From NCBI RefSeq assembly GCF_001418255.1, contig NZ_LIPV01000008.1:1-64000 (forward strand): a stretch of DNA of 64,000 nucleotides. Reading direction: 5' to 3'. Made by a program: the position numbers and the translations under genes. This DNA is from Thiomonas bhubaneswarensis. GTDB taxonomy: Bacteria; Pseudomonadota; Gammaproteobacteria; Burkholderiales; Burkholderiaceae_C. This document shows, piece by piece, positions 16,668 to 27,301 of the stretch; position 1 is the first letter of the stretch; each line of letters begins with the position of its first letter. Below the pieces are notes generated by a model. It saw nothing but the letters and a program-made list of their open reading frames with translations, was not told the origin of the DNA and did no database searches.

Positions 16668-18859
16668 GCCCGAGCCTTTCCGAGTCTGCGCGCGTCTCTG
16701 AATCGACGCCGGTAGATCCCCGCATCGCTCAGGCGCGTGCCTACTCGCTTGCCCTCATCGACAAGGTCGTGCTGGAAACCGGCGAGTCGGCGCTCGAACA
16801 TGCCGACGGTGTGAGGACTATCCTGTGCGAAATGGGCGCGGACGCCGACGCGCAGGCCGCGGCCTATCTCAACTTGGTGGTGCCTCAGTTGGCCCATCCG
16901 CAGGATCAGCTGCGCAAGCATTTCGGCGAGCCGCTTGCGGCATTGGCGGTGGAGACGCGCAAGCTGGTCGAGGTGTCGCGCATGGCGCGGGGCGGCCCAG
17001 ACGAGGCCGAGCTGCGGCGCCGCCACATCGAGCTGGTTCGTCGTTTGCTGCTCGGCTTTTCCCGAGATCTGCGGGTCGCGCTATTGCGCCTCGCGTCGCG
17101 TCTGCAGTCTCTCAGGTATTTCACCCGCACCAAGCAGCCGGCGCCCGGCGCGTTTCTCGCTGAGAGCATGGAGGTCTATGCACCTCTGGCCAACCGTCTC
17201 GGCATTTGGCAAGTCAAGTGGGAGCTGGAAGATCTCTCCTTCCGCCTGCTCCAGCCGGAGGTCTATAAGGACATCGCACGCAAGCTCGATGAGCGGCGTG
17301 TCGAGCGCGAGCAGGGCATCAGCGCAGCGATCGCCATGCTCCAAGCCGAATTGCGCCGCCAGCGCATCGAGGCGGAGGTGGTGGGGCGTCCCAAGCACAT
17401 CTACAGCATCTGGCGAAAGATGCAGGGCAAGCAACTGCGCTTCGACCAGGTGATGGACCTGCGCGCCCTGCGCATCATCGTGCAGGACGTCAGCGCCTGC
17501 TACGCAGCCCTGAGCGTGGTGCACGCCATGTGGTCGTCGCTGCCCGACGAATTCGACGACTACATTGCCAAACCGAAGCCCAACGGGTATCAGTCTCTGC
17601 ATACAGTGGTGCGAACGGAGTCTGGACAGATCTTCGAGATCCAGATCCGGACGGCCGCCATGCACGCGCACGCCGAACAAGGCAGCGCGGCGCACTGGGC
17701 CTACAAAGAGGCGGGCGCCAAGGGCTACCAGGGGCAGGCGCAGGCGGGTGACTATCAGTCGCGCATTGCTCTGGCTCGACAACTGCTCGCGCTCCAGCAG
17801 GAGCTCGCCAGTGCCGACACGACTCCGCCCGCCGGAGCTTCACGCGAGTTGGCGACCGACCCGGACGCAGACGACCGCATCTTCGTCCTCACGCCGCAGG
17901 CGCGCATCGTCGAGCTGTCCAAGGGCTCCACGCCGGTGGACTTTGCCTATGCGCTGCATACCGACCTGGGCCATCGCTGCCGCGGCGCTCGTGTCGATGG
18001 CGCCCTGATTCCGCTGACCACGCCCTTGCGCAGCGGTCAGACCGTGGAAATCGTCGCGGCCAAGGAAGGCGGACCGTCGCGAGACTGGCTCAATCCCGAG
18101 CTTGGGTATCTACGAAGCCCGCGGGCCCGTGCCAAGGTGCGCGCCTGGTTCAACCAGCTTGCCCAGGAACAGACCATCGCTAAGGGCCGGGGGCAGGTCG
18201 AACGCCTGCTGCAGCGCGAAGGCAAGACCAGTTTCAACCTGCAGAGCCTGGCCGAGGGGCTGGGCTTTCGCTCGGCCGACGAGTTGTTCGAGCGTGTCGG
18301 CAAGGACGAGTTTTCGCAGCGCCAGATCGAGGCCTATCTGCGAGCAGACCCCAATGCGCCGGTGGTGGAGGAGCCTGTCGCTCCGCCCAGCAGCACGACG
18401 CCCAGGAAGCAGAGCGGTCAGGTCTTGGTGGTGGGCATGGGATCGTTGCTCACGCAACTGGCGCCTTGCTGCAAACCCGCACCGCCCGATGCCATCGGCG
18501 GCTTTGTCACGCGAGAGAAGGGGGTGACGGTTCACCGGGCGAGTTGCCAGAATTTCCGCAACATCGCCCGTCAACATCCCGAGCGCGTCATCGCAGTCAC
18601 CTGGTCGGGGCAAAGCGAGAACGAAGCCCTCTACCCCGTCGATCTGGAGGTGAGTGCCAACGACAGACAGGGGCTTCTGCGAGACATCTCAGACGTGCTG
18701 ACCAAGGAGCGGATCAACGTCATCGCGGTGAGCACGCGCTCGGTGGGTGATCTGGCGCAGATGCGATTCACCGTGCAGTTGGCCAACAGCGCCAAACTAA
18801 AGCGGGCGCTGGGTTTGATGGCCGATGTGCCCGGGGTTTTGAAAGCCTCTAGGAAGTGA
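16664..18859 (+). CDS. relA: (p)ppGpp synthetase RelA
   Basis: Stringent-response enzyme that makes pppGpp and ppGpp on starved ribosomes. The 731-residue product has an N-terminal hydrolase-like domain without the HD metal motif, so hydrolysis is probably lost. The synthetase domain shows GRPKHIYSIWRKM, the RelA-type EFDD acidic motif and PKPNGYQSLHTVV. TGS (about residues 405-465), helical and C-terminal ACT domains follow. The EXDD motif in place of RXKD indicates monofunctional RelA rather than SpoT; a separate SpoT would be expected elsewhere. It starts with GTG overlapping the hydrolase stop. Confidence 0.96.
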   Translation: MSPSLSESARVSESTPVDPRIAQARAYSLALIDKVVLETGESALEHADGVRTILCEMGADADAQAAAYLNLVVPQLAHPQDQLRKHFGEPLAALAVETRKLVEVSRMARGGPDEAELRRRHIELVRRLLLGFSRDLRVALLRLASRLQSLRYFTRTKQPAPGAFLAESMEVYAPLANRLGIWQVKWELEDLSFRLLQPEVYKDIARKLDERRVEREQGISAAIAMLQAELRRQRIEAEVVGRPKHIYSIWRKMQGKQLRFDQVMDLRALRIIVQDVSACYAALSVVHAMWSSLPDEFDDYIAKPKPNGYQSLHTVVRTESGQIFEIQIRTAAMHAHAEQGSAAHWAYKEAGAKGYQGQAQAGDYQSRIALARQLLALQQELASADTTPPAGASRELATDPDADDRIFVLTPQARIVELSKGSTPVDFAYALHTDLGHRCRGARVDGALIPLTTPLRSGQTVEIVAAKEGGPSRDWLNPELGYLRSPRARAKVRAWFNQLAQEQTIAKGRGQVERLLQREGKTSFNLQSLAEGLGFRSADELFERVGKDEFSQRQIEAYLRADPNAPVVEEPVAPPSSTTPRKQSGQVLVVGMGSLLTQLAPCCKPAPPDAIGGFVTREKGVTVHRASCQNFRNIARQHPERVIAVTWSGQSENEALYPVDLEVSANDRQGLLRDISDVLTKERINVIAVSTRSVGDLAQMRFTVQLANSAKLKRALGLMADVPGVLKASRK

Positions 18860-18903
18860 AGTGGTGCGTCACGCCAAACGCGTGCTATGATTTCAGGCTC
18901 TTT

Positions 18904-18980
<77 letters not shown>

Positions 18981-19135
18981 GATTTCAACAGATTCACAGG
19001 CCTGCCCCAGGCGGCCGATTTGTCGCTGTAGCGACCTGCGAATTGACACTGTTGTGTTTTTAGACGCTTGCTCATGCTCTTACTTGCCATGTCCATGTTC
19101 CGAACTAGCTTGCTGACCTCCTGAGATCCAGAGGC

Positions 19136-19187
19136 CCGCACGCACGTGCATTGCGACAGAAAGGTGCGGTCCAGCCGCACCTTTTTT
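19136..19187 (+). promoter_or_regulatory. Probable thrS transcription attenuator
   Basis: AAAGGTGCGG-TCCAG-CCGCACCTTTTTT at 19160-19187 is a strong ten-base-stem terminator with a T-run, ending only 19 bases before the thrS ATG, too close for a thrS promoter downstream of it. A second CCGCAC copy at 19136-19141 could pair with the GTGCGG arm (19164-19169) and prevent the terminator. Two competing partners for one arm is the hallmark of attenuation. Upstream, a 16-codon frame at 19074-19124 has two Thr codons but no ribosome binding site. The alternative is a simple terminator of tRNA-Val. Confidence 0.55.
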
Positions 19188-19206
19188 CATTTGAGCGAGA
19201 CACAAC

Positions 19207-21126
19207 ATGTTCCACATCACCCTGCCTGACGGTTCCAAACGCGCTTTCGAGGCACCCCTCACGGTTGCCGAGCTTGCGCAATCGATCGGCTCTGGGTTGG
19301 CCAAGGCGGCCCTGGCCGCCAAAGTTGACGGCAGGCTGGTCGATACCAGTTATACCCTGTCAAAGGACGCCGAGGTGGCCATCGTTACCGACAAAGACCC
19401 GGAGGGTCTGGAGGTGCTGCGCCATTCCACGGCCCACCTTCTGGCCTATGCCGTCAAGGATCTCTACCCGGATGCGCAGGTCACCATCGGCCCGGTGATT
19501 GACAACGGCTTCTACTACGACTTCGCCTACAAGCGTCCTTTCACCCCCGAGGATCTCGAGCAAATCGAACTGCGTATGGCCGAACTCGCGCGCAAGGACG
19601 AGCCGGTCAAGCGCCAGGTGGTGCCGCGGGACGACGCGGTGGCGTACTTCAAGTCGCTCGGCGAGCATTACAAGGCCGAGATCATCGCCAGCATCCCCGC
19701 GGGCGAAGATGTGTCGCTGTATTCCGAAGGTGGCTTCACCGATCTCTGCCGTGGGCCGCATGTGCCTTCGACGGGGCGCCTCAAGGTGTTCAAGTTGATG
19801 AAGGTGGCGGGGGCGTACTGGCGGGGAGATCACCGCAATGCGCAACTGCAACGCATTTATGGAACGGCCTGGGCGAAGAAGGAAGACCAGGACGCCTATC
19901 TGCATGCCCTTGCCGAAGCTGAGAAGCGCGACCATCGCAAGCTCGGCAAGGAACTCGATCTCTTCCATTTCCAAGAAGAGGCGCCCGGACTGGCATTCTG
20001 GCACCCGAAGGGGTGGGCCATTTGGCAGGCCGTCGAGCAGTACATGCGACAGGTTTACCGCGACAGTGGCTATCAGGAGGTGCGAGGGCCGCAGATTCTG
20101 GATGTGAGCCTGTGGAAGCGCTCGGGGCACTGGGACAATTACTCGGAGAACATGTTCTTCACCGAGTCGGAAAAGCGCCAGTTTGCGGTCAAGCCGATGA
20201 ACTGCCCCGGTCATATCCAGATCTTCAATTCAGGTCTGCGCAGCTATCGCGACCTCCCCATCCGCTACGGTGAGTTCGGCTCCTGTCATCGCAATGAACC
20301 CTCGGGCGCCTTGCACGGCCTGCTGCGGGTGCGCGGTTTCACGCAGGACGATGGTCATATTTTCTGCACCGAAGACCAGATCGAAGCCGAAGTGACCGCT
20401 TTTCACCGTCAGGCGATGCAGGTGTACACCGATTTCGGCTTCTCGGACATCGCGCTAAAGATCGCGCTGCGTCCCGAAAAGCGCATCGGCGAAGAGGCCG
20501 TCTGGGACAAGGCCGAGGCTGCGCTGCGCGCCGCGCTGCAGGCCTGCGGTGTGGCCTGGCAGGAACTGCCGGGAGAGGGCGCCTTTTACGGCCCGAAGAT
20601 CGAATATCACATGAAGGATTCGATCGGACGCGCCTGGCAGGTCGGCACCATGCAGGTCGATTTCATGATGCCCGAGCGGCTGGATGCGGAATACGTCGAC
20701 GAGCATTCGCAGCGCGTGCGGCCCGTCATGTTGCACCGCGCCATCGTCGGGTCGATGGAGCGTTTCATCGGCGTGCTGATCGAGCACTACGCAGGTGCCA
20801 TGCCTTTGTGGCTGGCGCCGGTTCAGGCGGTGGTGATGAACATCACCGATGCGCAATCGGATTACGCCCGCTCCGTTGCACAAGCGCTGACAAAACAAGG
20901 CTTTAGAGTCGAGTTGGATTTGCGCAACGAAAAAATCAACTATAAAATACGCGAAAATGCATTGAGCAAAGTGCCTTATCTGCTCGTGGTCGGTGATCAA
21001 GAGCGAGCCGCTGGAACCATCGCGGTCAGGGCGCGAGGCAATGTCAACCTCGGGGTGCTGTCCCTGGAGGCGCTGACGCAGAAACTTTCCCAGGAAGTGC
21101 AGTCGCGCGGACACGACCGTCAGTAG
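19207..21126 (+). CDS. thrS: Threonyl-tRNA synthetase
   Basis: Charges tRNA-Thr. The 639-residue product has an N-terminal TGS domain, the SAD editing domain ([16 protein letters not shown]) and the class II catalytic core with [38 protein letters not shown] and [18 protein letters not shown]; the Cys and two His of these motifs are the zinc ligands. A C-terminal anticodon-binding domain completes it. Length is normal for the family. It heads the cluster thrS-infC-rpmI-rplT-pheS-pheT-ihfA, as in many proteobacteria. A terminator-like hairpin just upstream suggests attenuation control. Confidence 0.98.
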   Translation: MFHITLPDGSKRAFEAPLTVAELAQSIGSGLAKAALAAKVDGRLVDTSYTLSKDAEVAIVTDKDPEGLEVLRHSTAHLLAYAVKDLYPDAQVTIGPVIDNGFYYDFAYKRPFTPEDLEQIELRMAELARKDEPVKRQVVPRDDAVAYFKSLGEHYKAEIIASIPAGEDVSLYSEGGFTDLCRGPHVPSTGRLKVFKLMKVAGAYWRGDHRNAQLQRIYGTAWAKKEDQDAYLHALAEAEKRDHRKLGKELDLFHFQEEAPGLAFWHPKGWAIWQAVEQYMRQVYRDSGYQEVRGPQILDVSLWKRSGHWDNYSENMFFTESEKRQFAVKPMNCPGHIQIFNSGLRSYRDLPIRYGEFGSCHRNEPSGALHGLLRVRGFTQDDGHIFCTEDQIEAEVTAFHRQAMQVYTDFGFSDIALKIALRPEKRIGEEAVWDKAEAALRAALQACGVAWQELPGEGAFYGPKIEYHMKDSIGRAWQVGTMQVDFMMPERLDAEYVDEHSQRVRPVMLHRAIVGSMERFIGVLIEHYAGAMPLWLAPVQAVVMNITDAQSDYARSVAQALTKQGFRVELDLRNEKINYKIRENALSKVPYLLVVGDQERAAGTIAVRARGNVNLGVLSLEALTQKLSQEVQSRGHDRQ

Positions 21127-21176
21127 GCATGCGGTTCTGGCAGCACATTGTTTGTATGAATTGAAAGGTTTGAGCC

Positions 21177-21722
21177 ATCGCTACGTTCCAAAGCCGTAAC
21201 ACACCTGAGAAACGCGCCCATCGTCTGAATCGCGAAATCACGCTCTCCGAGCTTCGTCTCATAGGGCCTGAGGGCGAAGCCATCGGGGTGGTTTCTCTTG
21301 CCGAGGCGCTCAAGTTGGCTGAGCAGCATGATGTGGATCTGGTGGAAATTGCGCCGACCGCATCGCCTCCGGTCTGTCGCCTGATGGATTACGGCAAGTT
21401 CAAGTACGAAGAACAGAAGAAGAACCACGAAGCGCGGCTCAAGCAAAAGCAGATCCAGATCAAAGAAGTCAAATTTCGTCCGGCAACGGATGATGGCGAC
21501 TACCAGATCAAGCTGCGTAACCTCCGCAGATTTCTGGAAGACGGCGACAAGGGCAAAGTCAGCCTCCGCTTCCGCGGGCGGGAGATTACGCACCAGGACA
21601 TCGGTATGCGTGTGCTCGAACGTGTGAAGGCCGACGTGGAAGACGTCGGTCAGGTCGAGCAGATGCCGAAGCTCGAAGGGCGTCAGATGATCATGGTCAT
21701 CTCGCCGAAGAAGAAAAAGTAA
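21177..21722 (+). CDS. infC: Translation initiation factor IF-3, ATC start
   Basis: Binds the 30S subunit and rejects initiation at wrong codons. The product is 181 residues: an N-domain ([19 protein letters not shown]), a Lys-rich linker and a C-domain with [18 protein letters not shown]. The frame has an in-frame TGA at 21171 and no ATG, GTG or TTG before conserved residues, so the start must be the ATC at 21177, with AAAGG 8-10 bases upstream. Non-canonical starts of infC are known and give autoregulation, because IF-3 discriminates against its own start codon. The internal start at 21288 would remove a third of the N-domain. Confidence 0.95.
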   Translation: MATFQSRNTPEKRAHRLNREITLSELRLIGPEGEAIGVVSLAEALKLAEQHDVDLVEIAPTASPPVCRLMDYGKFKYEEQKKNHEARLKQKQIQIKEVKFRPATDDGDYQIKLRNLRRFLEDGDKGKVSLRFRGREITHQDIGMRVLERVKADVEDVGQVEQMPKLEGRQMIMVISPKKKK

Positions 21723-21935
21723 GAGGCGTGGCGTGTCGCCCCAAGTGGGCGGCGCGGCACACCGTGAGAAGTACGTTCCCGTCCCTTGTGGTGGTGAACA
21801 AACCTGCGGCGCAAGCCGTAGTGGCGAGTGTTTGTCTCAGATGGGCGAATGCCGCAAAACTCGTGTGCGTGGGCTTGAAAGTGACTGGTTCATCGCCAGG
21901 CCGCCTGCGGATATGTCATATTTAACGGAGCAATC
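21723..21935 (+). other. Untranslated infC-rpmI spacer, possible L20 leader
   Basis: 213 bases without a convincing gene; the short frames in it do not resemble proteins. In Escherichia coli ribosomal protein L20 represses rpmI-rplT by binding structured RNA between infC and rpmI, so a long spacer here may serve the same purpose. I see several GC-rich pairing segments (for example GGCGGCGCGG and CCGCCTGCGG) but cannot prove a pseudoknot by eye. Confidence 0.35.
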
Positions 21936-22133
21936 ATGCCCAAGATGAAAACCAAAAAGAGTGCCGCAAAGCGATTCCGCGTGCGTCCGGGCGGCACTGT
22001 CAAACGTGGTCAAGCGTTCAAGCGCCACATCCTGACCAAGAAGACCACCAAGAACAAGCGTCACTTGCGTGGAGCCACGGCGGTGCATGACAGCGATCTG
22101 AAACAGATTGCCGCCATGATGCCTTTCGCCTGA
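21936..22133 (+). CDS. rpmI: 50S ribosomal protein L35
   Basis: A 65-residue very basic protein with the L35 start [14 protein letters not shown] and the family's [14 protein letters not shown] and KNKRHLRG segments. It assembles into the large subunit. AACGGAGCAATC upstream provides the ribosome binding site. It is 49 bases ahead of rplT, with which it is co-transcribed. Confidence 0.98.
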   Translation: MPKMKTKKSAAKRFRVRPGGTVKRGQAFKRHILTKKTTKNKRHLRGATAVHDSDLKQIAAMMPFA

Positions 22134-22182
22134 AGCGCATCACGTTTCAGCCCGAACATTCAATCAGGATAAGGAGTCTTAA

Positions 22183-22539
22183 ATGCCTCGCGTCAAACGT
22201 GGTGTGACTGCTCGCGCACGTCACAAGAAAGTTCTCGACCTTGCCAAGGGTTTCCGCGGCCGTCGTAAAAACGTCTATCGCATCGCCAAAGAGGCGGTGA
22301 TGAAGGCTGGGCAGTACGCCTATCGCGACCGCCGTGCCAAAAAGCGTGAATTCCGCTCGCTGTGGATCACCCGGATCAACGCAGCAGTGCGTCAGTCGGG
22401 CATGACTTACAGCGTGTTCATGAACGGTATGAAAAAGGCTCAGATCGAAATCGACCGCAAGGTGCTCGCCGACATGGCCGTGCACGATGCCGCCGCATTT
22501 GCCAAGATCGTCGCCCAAGTCAAGGCTGCCATGGCCTGA
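22183..22539 (+). CDS. rplT: 50S ribosomal protein L20
   Basis: A 118-residue basic protein matching L20 end to end: [53 protein letters not shown] and [17 protein letters not shown]. It is an early assembly protein binding 23S rRNA and, in other bacteria, a repressor of its own operon. AAGGAG lies at a good distance before the ATG. A clear intrinsic terminator follows 36 bases after the stop, so pheST probably has its own promoter or depends on readthrough. Confidence 0.98.
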   Translation: MPRVKRGVTARARHKKVLDLAKGFRGRRKNVYRIAKEAVMKAGQYAYRDRRAKKREFRSLWITRINAAVRQSGMTYSVFMNGMKKAQIEIDRKVLADMAVHDAAAFAKIVAQVKAAMA

Positions 22540-22575
22540 CACCTTGCCGCCTCGTGCGGCGGTGTCACGCGGTGC

Positions 22576-22606
22576 AAAGGCCTGTTTTCACAGGCCTTTG
22601 TTCTTT
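22576..22606 (+). terminator. Intrinsic terminator after rplT
   Basis: AAAGGCCTGT-TTTC-ACAGGCCTTT followed by GTTCTTT: a perfect ten-base stem and a T-rich tail. It separates the infC-rpmI-rplT unit from pheST, though pheST attenuation by a hairpin in this spot is also known in enterobacteria. Confidence 0.8.
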
Positions 22607-22658
22607 GTCGGTCGTGGCGCACAACGTCTTGTCCCCATCCTTTCGTCGTTACCAGTCC

Positions 22659-23702
22659 ATGAATCCTTTGCAAACGCTCATCGAACAAGCCGAGGCCGAG
22701 TTTGCGCACGCGGTCGATTCTGCCTCGTTGGAGAACGCCAAGGCGCGCTATCTGGGCAAGAGCGGTCTTGTCACCATGGAAATGAAGAGCCTGGCAGCCT
22801 TGCCCGCCGACGAGAAAAAGGCGCGCGGCGCCGAGATCAACCTCGCCAAGCAGGCCATCGAGAGGGCGCTGCAACTGCGTCGTGAGGCGATCGAGCAGGC
22901 GGCGTTGCAGGCGCAGCTGCAGGCGCAGGCGATCGACGTGACCTTGCCCGGCCGCGTCGGCAACCAGGGGGGGCTGCATCCTCTGACCCGCAGCTGGATG
23001 CGGATGGAGCAAATCTTTCGCTCGATGGGGTTCGAGGTGGCGGACGGCCCGGAAATCGAGGACGACTGGACCAACTTCACCGCGCTGAATTCCCCCCAAA
23101 ATCATCCCGCGCGCTCGATGCAGGACACCTTCTACGTCGACGCCAAAGACGGGCAGGGTCAGGCGCTGTTGCTGCGCACCCATACCTCGCCGATGCAGGT
23201 CCGGCACGCCCGCGCTCATGTGCAACGGTACGCCGGGGATGCGGAAATGCCCCCGATCAAAGTCATCGCGCCTGGGCGAACCTATCGTGTCGACAGCGAC
23301 GCGACGCATTCGCCGATGTTCCACCAGTTCGAAGGCCTGTGGATCGACGAGAACGTCTCCATGGCCGATCTGAAGGGTACGTTCACGGGCTTTCTGAAGG
23401 CGTTTTTCGAGCGCGACGATATTTTGGTGCGGTTTCGTCCGTCCTATTTCCCGTTCACCGAACCTTCGGCCGAGATCGACATGATGTTCGAAAGCGGGCC
23501 GCTCAAGGGCCGCTGGCTCGAACTGGCTGGTTCGGGCCAGGTGCATCCCCATGTCGTGCGCAATTTTGGCCTCGACCCGGAGCGCTACATCGGTTTCGCC
23601 TTCGGCAGCGGGCTGGATCGCATCACCATGCTGCGCTACGGCATCTCGGATCTTCGCCTGTTCTACGAAAACGACCTTCGTTTCCTCCAGCAGTTTGCCT
23701 GA
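22659..23702 (+). CDS. pheS: Phenylalanyl-tRNA synthetase alpha subunit
   Basis: Catalytic subunit of the heterotetrameric enzyme charging tRNA-Phe. The 347-residue product has an N-terminal coiled-coil arm (about 1-90) and the class II core with [53 protein letters not shown] and the C-terminal [18 protein letters not shown]. The open frame continues upstream into rplT in another frame, but the ATG at 22659 matches the family start. pheT follows 69 bases downstream. Confidence 0.98.
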   Translation: MNPLQTLIEQAEAEFAHAVDSASLENAKARYLGKSGLVTMEMKSLAALPADEKKARGAEINLAKQAIERALQLRREAIEQAALQAQLQAQAIDVTLPGRVGNQGGLHPLTRSWMRMEQIFRSMGFEVADGPEIEDDWTNFTALNSPQNHPARSMQDTFYVDAKDGQGQALLLRTHTSPMQVRHARAHVQRYAGDAEMPPIKVIAPGRTYRVDSDATHSPMFHQFEGLWIDENVSMADLKGTFTGFLKAFFERDDILVRFRPSYFPFTEPSAEIDMMFESGPLKGRWLELAGSGQVHPHVVRNFGLDPERYIGFAFGSGLDRITMLRYGISDLRLFYENDLRFLQQFA

Positions 23703-23771
23703 GCAGAGCCTTTCTCCTCGGCTTGCGTCGTGCGGCTCGGCCGCTGATCTGAACATCACAAAGAGTTGACC

Positions 23772-26195
23772 ATGCAGTTTCCGGAATCCTGGTTGCGCCA
23801 CTTCTGCAATCCCGAGCTCACCACAGAGGCCCTGGCCGAGACCTTGACCATGGCGGGTCTGGAGGTGGAAGAGGTGCAGGCCGCCGCACCGGCATTCTCG
23901 GGTGTGGTGGTGGGCCGGGTGCTTGAAGTCCAGCCCCATCCCAATGCGGACAAGCTGCGTGTCTGTCAGGTCGACGCCGGTCAATCTCAACCGCTGCAAA
24001 TCGTCTGCGGCGCACCCAATGTCGTGGCAGGCATGACTGCGCCTTGCGCGCTCATCGGGGCCGAATTGCCGCAAGAGGGACAAGGCGTCTGGCGTATCGG
24101 GGCGGCCAAGATGCGGGGCGTGGATTCACAAGGCATGTTGTGCTCGGCGAGTGAACTCGGACTGTCATCTGATCACGGTGGACTGCTTGCGCTGCCTGAC
24201 GATCTCGAACCCGGTGCCGATCTGCGCAAGGCGCTGGCGCTGGACGAGTCGGTGTTCACCATCAAGCTCACTCCCAATCTGGGGCATTGCCTGAGTGTGA
24301 TGGGTGTCGCCCGTGAGGTGTCGGCGGTGACTGGGGCCGTTTTCAACAAGCCGGTTTTCAAGCCCGTGGTGCCGACGATTTCGGACCGGCTGCCGGTGCG
24401 CATCGAGGCACCCGACCTGTGTGGTCGCTTTTCCGGCCGAATCATCCGAGGCGTGAATGCTCGTGCCGAGACGCCGCAGTGGATGAAGACGCGCCTGGAG
24501 CGCAGCGGCCAGCGCAGTATTTCGGCCTTGGTCGACATCTCCAACTATGTCATGCTCGAACTGGGGCGGCCGAGCCATGTGTTCGATCTGGCCAAGATTC
24601 GTGGAGCGCTCACCGTGCGCTGGGCTCGCGAGGGCGAGCAGCTCGAGTTGTTGAACGGACAGGCGGTCACGTTGAGCGCCGACATGGGCGTGATCGCCGC
24701 GGAGAACGGCGTCGAGTCGCTGGCCGGCATCATGGGGGGCGAGTCGACGGCGGTGACGCTGGACACCACCGACATCTATCTCGAAGCCGCCTTCTGGTGG
24801 CCCGATGCGATCCGCGGCCGGGCGCGCAAACTGAATTTTTCGACGGACGCCGCAGCGCGCTTCGAACGCGGTGTCGACTATGCCACCACGGTCGAGCATC
24901 TCGATGCGATCACGGCGCTGATTCTGGACATCTGCGGCGGCCAGGCCGGTCCGGCCGACGACCAGATCACCCGACTGCCCCAGCGCCTGCCTGTGCGCAT
25001 GCGCGTGGCGCGCTGCGAGAAGGTCATCGGCATTCCGATCGGCACCCAGCGCATGGGTGAGATTTTCACCCGCCTGGGCCTGAAGGCCGAACTGGAGCAG
25101 GGCCGCGACGGTCCGGTTTGGACCGTGACGCCGGGCAGCGAACGGTTCGACCTCGAAATCGAGGAAGACCTGATCGAGGAGGTCGCGCGCATTCACGGGT
25201 ATCAGCACATTCCGGTGCAGGCGCCTGTGGCGCGGCTCAGTCCGCTCCCCGTGCCTGAAGGCCGGCGCAGCCTGCACAGCCTGCGCTTGAAGGCGGCCGC
25301 GCTGGGTTACCAGGAAACCATCAACTTCTCGTTTGTCGATGCGCATTGGGAGCAGGACTTCGCCGGGCAGGCCGAGCCCATCCGACTGCTCAACCCCATC
25401 GTCTCGCAAATGTCGGTGATGCGCTCCACGCTGATTGGCTCTCTGGTCAACGTGCTGGCGGAGAACCTCAATCATCGCGCCAAACGCCTGAGGGTGTTCG
25501 AACTCGGGCGCGTCTTCATCCGCGACGCTGCGGCGCTCGACGGCCCGCTGCAGGTTGTCGGCGTGCGGCAACCCATGCGGCTGGCCGGTCTGGCCTACGG
25601 CGCGGTCGTGCCGGTGCAATGGGGCACTCAGGAGCGACGTGTCGATTTCTACGACGTGAAAGGCGATGTGCAGGCGCTGTGCGAAGGCGCGGGCAGGGTG
25701 GAATGGCGAACCGTTGAGCATCCGGCGCTCCACCCAGGTCGCAGTGCCGAGGTGTTGCTCGACGGGCAAAGCCTGGGGGTTGTGGGCGAACTGCATCCGC
25801 AGTGGGTTCAGCGGTATCACCTCCAGTTCGCACCCGTCGTCTTTGAGCTCGACGCGAGCGCGCTCCAGAATCAACGTCTGCCGATGTTCGAGGCCATTCT
25901 TCGCGTTCCCGCCGTGCAGCGCGATCTCGCGTTTCAGGTTCCGGCGGCGATCACGTTTGCGCAAATGCAGGAAGCGGTACAAACCGCCATTCGGAACATC
26001 CCTGTTTGCGGCATCATCCGGGAGGCGAATCTCTTCGATGTTTTCTGTCCGCCGGGAGAATCGACGACGCGAAGCATGGCGTTCCGGTTGCAATTGCAGG
26101 ACAAGCAGACCTTGACCGACGAGCGCGTCGATGCCGCCTGCCAGGCCTTAGTCGCTGCGGTCGCCAAGGCCACCGGCGCTGAACTCAGGGGCTGA
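23772..26195 (+). CDS. pheT: Phenylalanyl-tRNA synthetase beta subunit
   Basis: Beta subunit of 807 residues. It carries the N-terminal tRNA-binding EMAP-type domain ([22 protein letters not shown]), the B3/B4 editing domain, the B5 domain, the degenerate synthetase core ([16 protein letters not shown] and later) and the C-terminal FDX-ACB anticodon domain ([19 protein letters not shown]). Length is standard. ATG at 23772 chosen over the in-frame TTG six bases earlier. ihfA begins 41 bases downstream in the usual order. Confidence 0.98.
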   Translation: MQFPESWLRHFCNPELTTEALAETLTMAGLEVEEVQAAAPAFSGVVVGRVLEVQPHPNADKLRVCQVDAGQSQPLQIVCGAPNVVAGMTAPCALIGAELPQEGQGVWRIGAAKMRGVDSQGMLCSASELGLSSDHGGLLALPDDLEPGADLRKALALDESVFTIKLTPNLGHCLSVMGVAREVSAVTGAVFNKPVFKPVVPTISDRLPVRIEAPDLCGRFSGRIIRGVNARAETPQWMKTRLERSGQRSISALVDISNYVMLELGRPSHVFDLAKIRGALTVRWAREGEQLELLNGQAVTLSADMGVIAAENGVESLAGIMGGESTAVTLDTTDIYLEAAFWWPDAIRGRARKLNFSTDAAARFERGVDYATTVEHLDAITALILDICGGQAGPADDQITRLPQRLPVRMRVARCEKVIGIPIGTQRMGEIFTRLGLKAELEQGRDGPVWTVTPGSERFDLEIEEDLIEEVARIHGYQHIPVQAPVARLSPLPVPEGRRSLHSLRLKAAALGYQETINFSFVDAHWEQDFAGQAEPIRLLNPIVSQMSVMRSTLIGSLVNVLAENLNHRAKRLRVFELGRVFIRDAAALDGPLQVVGVRQPMRLAGLAYGAVVPVQWGTQERRVDFYDVKGDVQALCEGAGRVEWRTVEHPALHPGRSAEVLLDGQSLGVVGELHPQWVQRYHLQFAPVVFELDASALQNQRLPMFEAILRVPAVQRDLAFQVPAAITFAQMQEAVQTAIRNIPVCGIIREANLFDVFCPPGESTTRSMAFRLQLQDKQTLTDERVDAACQALVAAVAKATGAELRG

Positions 26196-26236
26196 GCGCA
26201 GAGGCCAACACAAAAATATTGCCAACAGGAAGACAC

Positions 26237-26584
26237 ATGGGGCGCATACAGATCGAATCGGTGCAGACACCGACACTGACCAAGGCTGAACTCGCCGAAC
26301 AGCTTTACGAACGCATCGGCCTGAACAAGCGCGAGTCCAAGGATATGGTCGATGCCTTCTTCGACCAGATCCGGGACGCATTGGGGCGTGGGGAAGACGT
26401 CAAGCTGTCCGGTTTCGGACATTTCCAGCTGCGTGAAAAGGCGCAGCGACCTGGCCGCAATCCCCGCACGGGAGAAATCATCCCGATCGCTGCGCGGCGA
26501 GTGGTCATCTTTCACGCCAGCCACAAATTCAAGCACCAACTGCAAAGCGATGTTCCCAACGCGGCGGCTGCGACCGAGTCGTGA
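26237..26584 (+). CDS. ihfA: Integration host factor subunit alpha
   Basis: A 115-residue DNA-bending protein that forms IHF with the beta subunit. [44 protein letters not shown] and [15 protein letters not shown] are the IhfA pattern, including the intercalating Pro in the beta arm. The ATG at 26237 has AGGAAG eight bases upstream; the in-frame TTG at 26219 is less likely. It follows pheT, where ihfA lies in most beta- and gammaproteobacteria. Confidence 0.97.
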   Translation: MGRIQIESVQTPTLTKAELAEQLYERIGLNKRESKDMVDAFFDQIRDALGRGEDVKLSGFGHFQLREKAQRPGRNPRTGEIIPIAARRVVIFHASHKFKHQLQSDVPNAAAATES

Positions 26585-26702
26585 TGCGCGCATCCTCATG
26601 ATCTCGACGTCTGCAGTGCGCCTGTCTGGTCCGGCGCGTCGGCCATGCGGCAAAATGTCGAGCTGAATCGATTGCACCTCTTTCTGCCCTTCGCCTCACG
26701 CC

Positions 26703-27098
26703 ATGAGCGCCGTCCCGGCTTTGCCACCCATCCCTGCGAAACGCTACTTCACCATCGGCGAAGTCAGCGAACTGTGCGGTGTCAAATCGCATGTGCTGCG
26801 CTACTGGGAACAGGAGTTTGCGCAACTGCGTCCCATGAAACGCCGGGGCAACCGGCGCTACTACCAGCATCACGAAGTTCTGCTGATTCGACGCATTCGT
26901 GAACTGCTGTACGAGCAGGGCTTCACCATCAGCGGCGCGCGTGCGCGGCTCGGCAACGTCGGCGACGATGTTCACGACAGCGGTTCTGCCGAGATCGCCA
27001 CCGTCCCGCAGGGGCATACATTGCTGCCCGCCATTCGAAGCATCGATGAACTCCGTTCGGAGCTTCTCGCGATTCGAAGAAGTTTGATTGAACATTGA
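26703..27098 (+). CDS. MerR-family transcriptional regulator
   Basis: A 131-residue regulator with the MerR winged helix near the N-terminus: YFTIGEVSELCGVKSHVLRYWEQEF and the wing GNRRYYQHHEVLLIRRIRELLY. The C-terminal part is short, with a dimerising helix and no Cys pair for metal binding, so it is not a metal sensor of the MerR/CueR type. It belongs to the small regulator conserved between ihfA and a tRNA-Pro gene in Burkholderiales. Its targets are unknown to me. Confidence 0.9.
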   Translation: MSAVPALPPIPAKRYFTIGEVSELCGVKSHVLRYWEQEFAQLRPMKRRGNRRYYQHHEVLLIRRIRELLYEQGFTISGARARLGNVGDDVHDSGSAEIATVPQGHTLLPAIRSIDELRSELLAIRRSLIEH

Positions 27099-27129
27099 AA
27101 GTTGGTGTAAGATTATGAGCTTTGGTCGT

Positions 27130-27206
27130 CGGGGCGTAGCGCAGCCTGGTAGCGCACCTGCATGGGGTGCAGGGGGTCGGAAGTTCGAATCTTCTCGCCC
27201 CGACCA
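27130..27206 (+). tRNA. tRNA-Pro (GGG)
   Basis: A 77-base cloverleaf. Acceptor CGGGGCG pairs with CGCCCCG, the anticodon stem CCTGC/GCAGG encloses ATGGGGT with anticodon GGG, and the T arm and encoded CCA are present. It reads CCC and CCU proline codons. Confidence 0.97.
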
Positions 27207-27301
27207 AATCAGTTATCGGAACAAAAGCTTCAAGGCGCTCAAGCAAAAAGACTTGAGCGGCAATTGAGCACAGAGACCCTGGGCCACGAGCCCTGCAGAG
27301 C

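Noticed and set aside
22440-26093. Two long minus-strand frames opposite pheS and pheT
   Set aside because: Shadows of conserved synthetase genes; no recognisable motifs.
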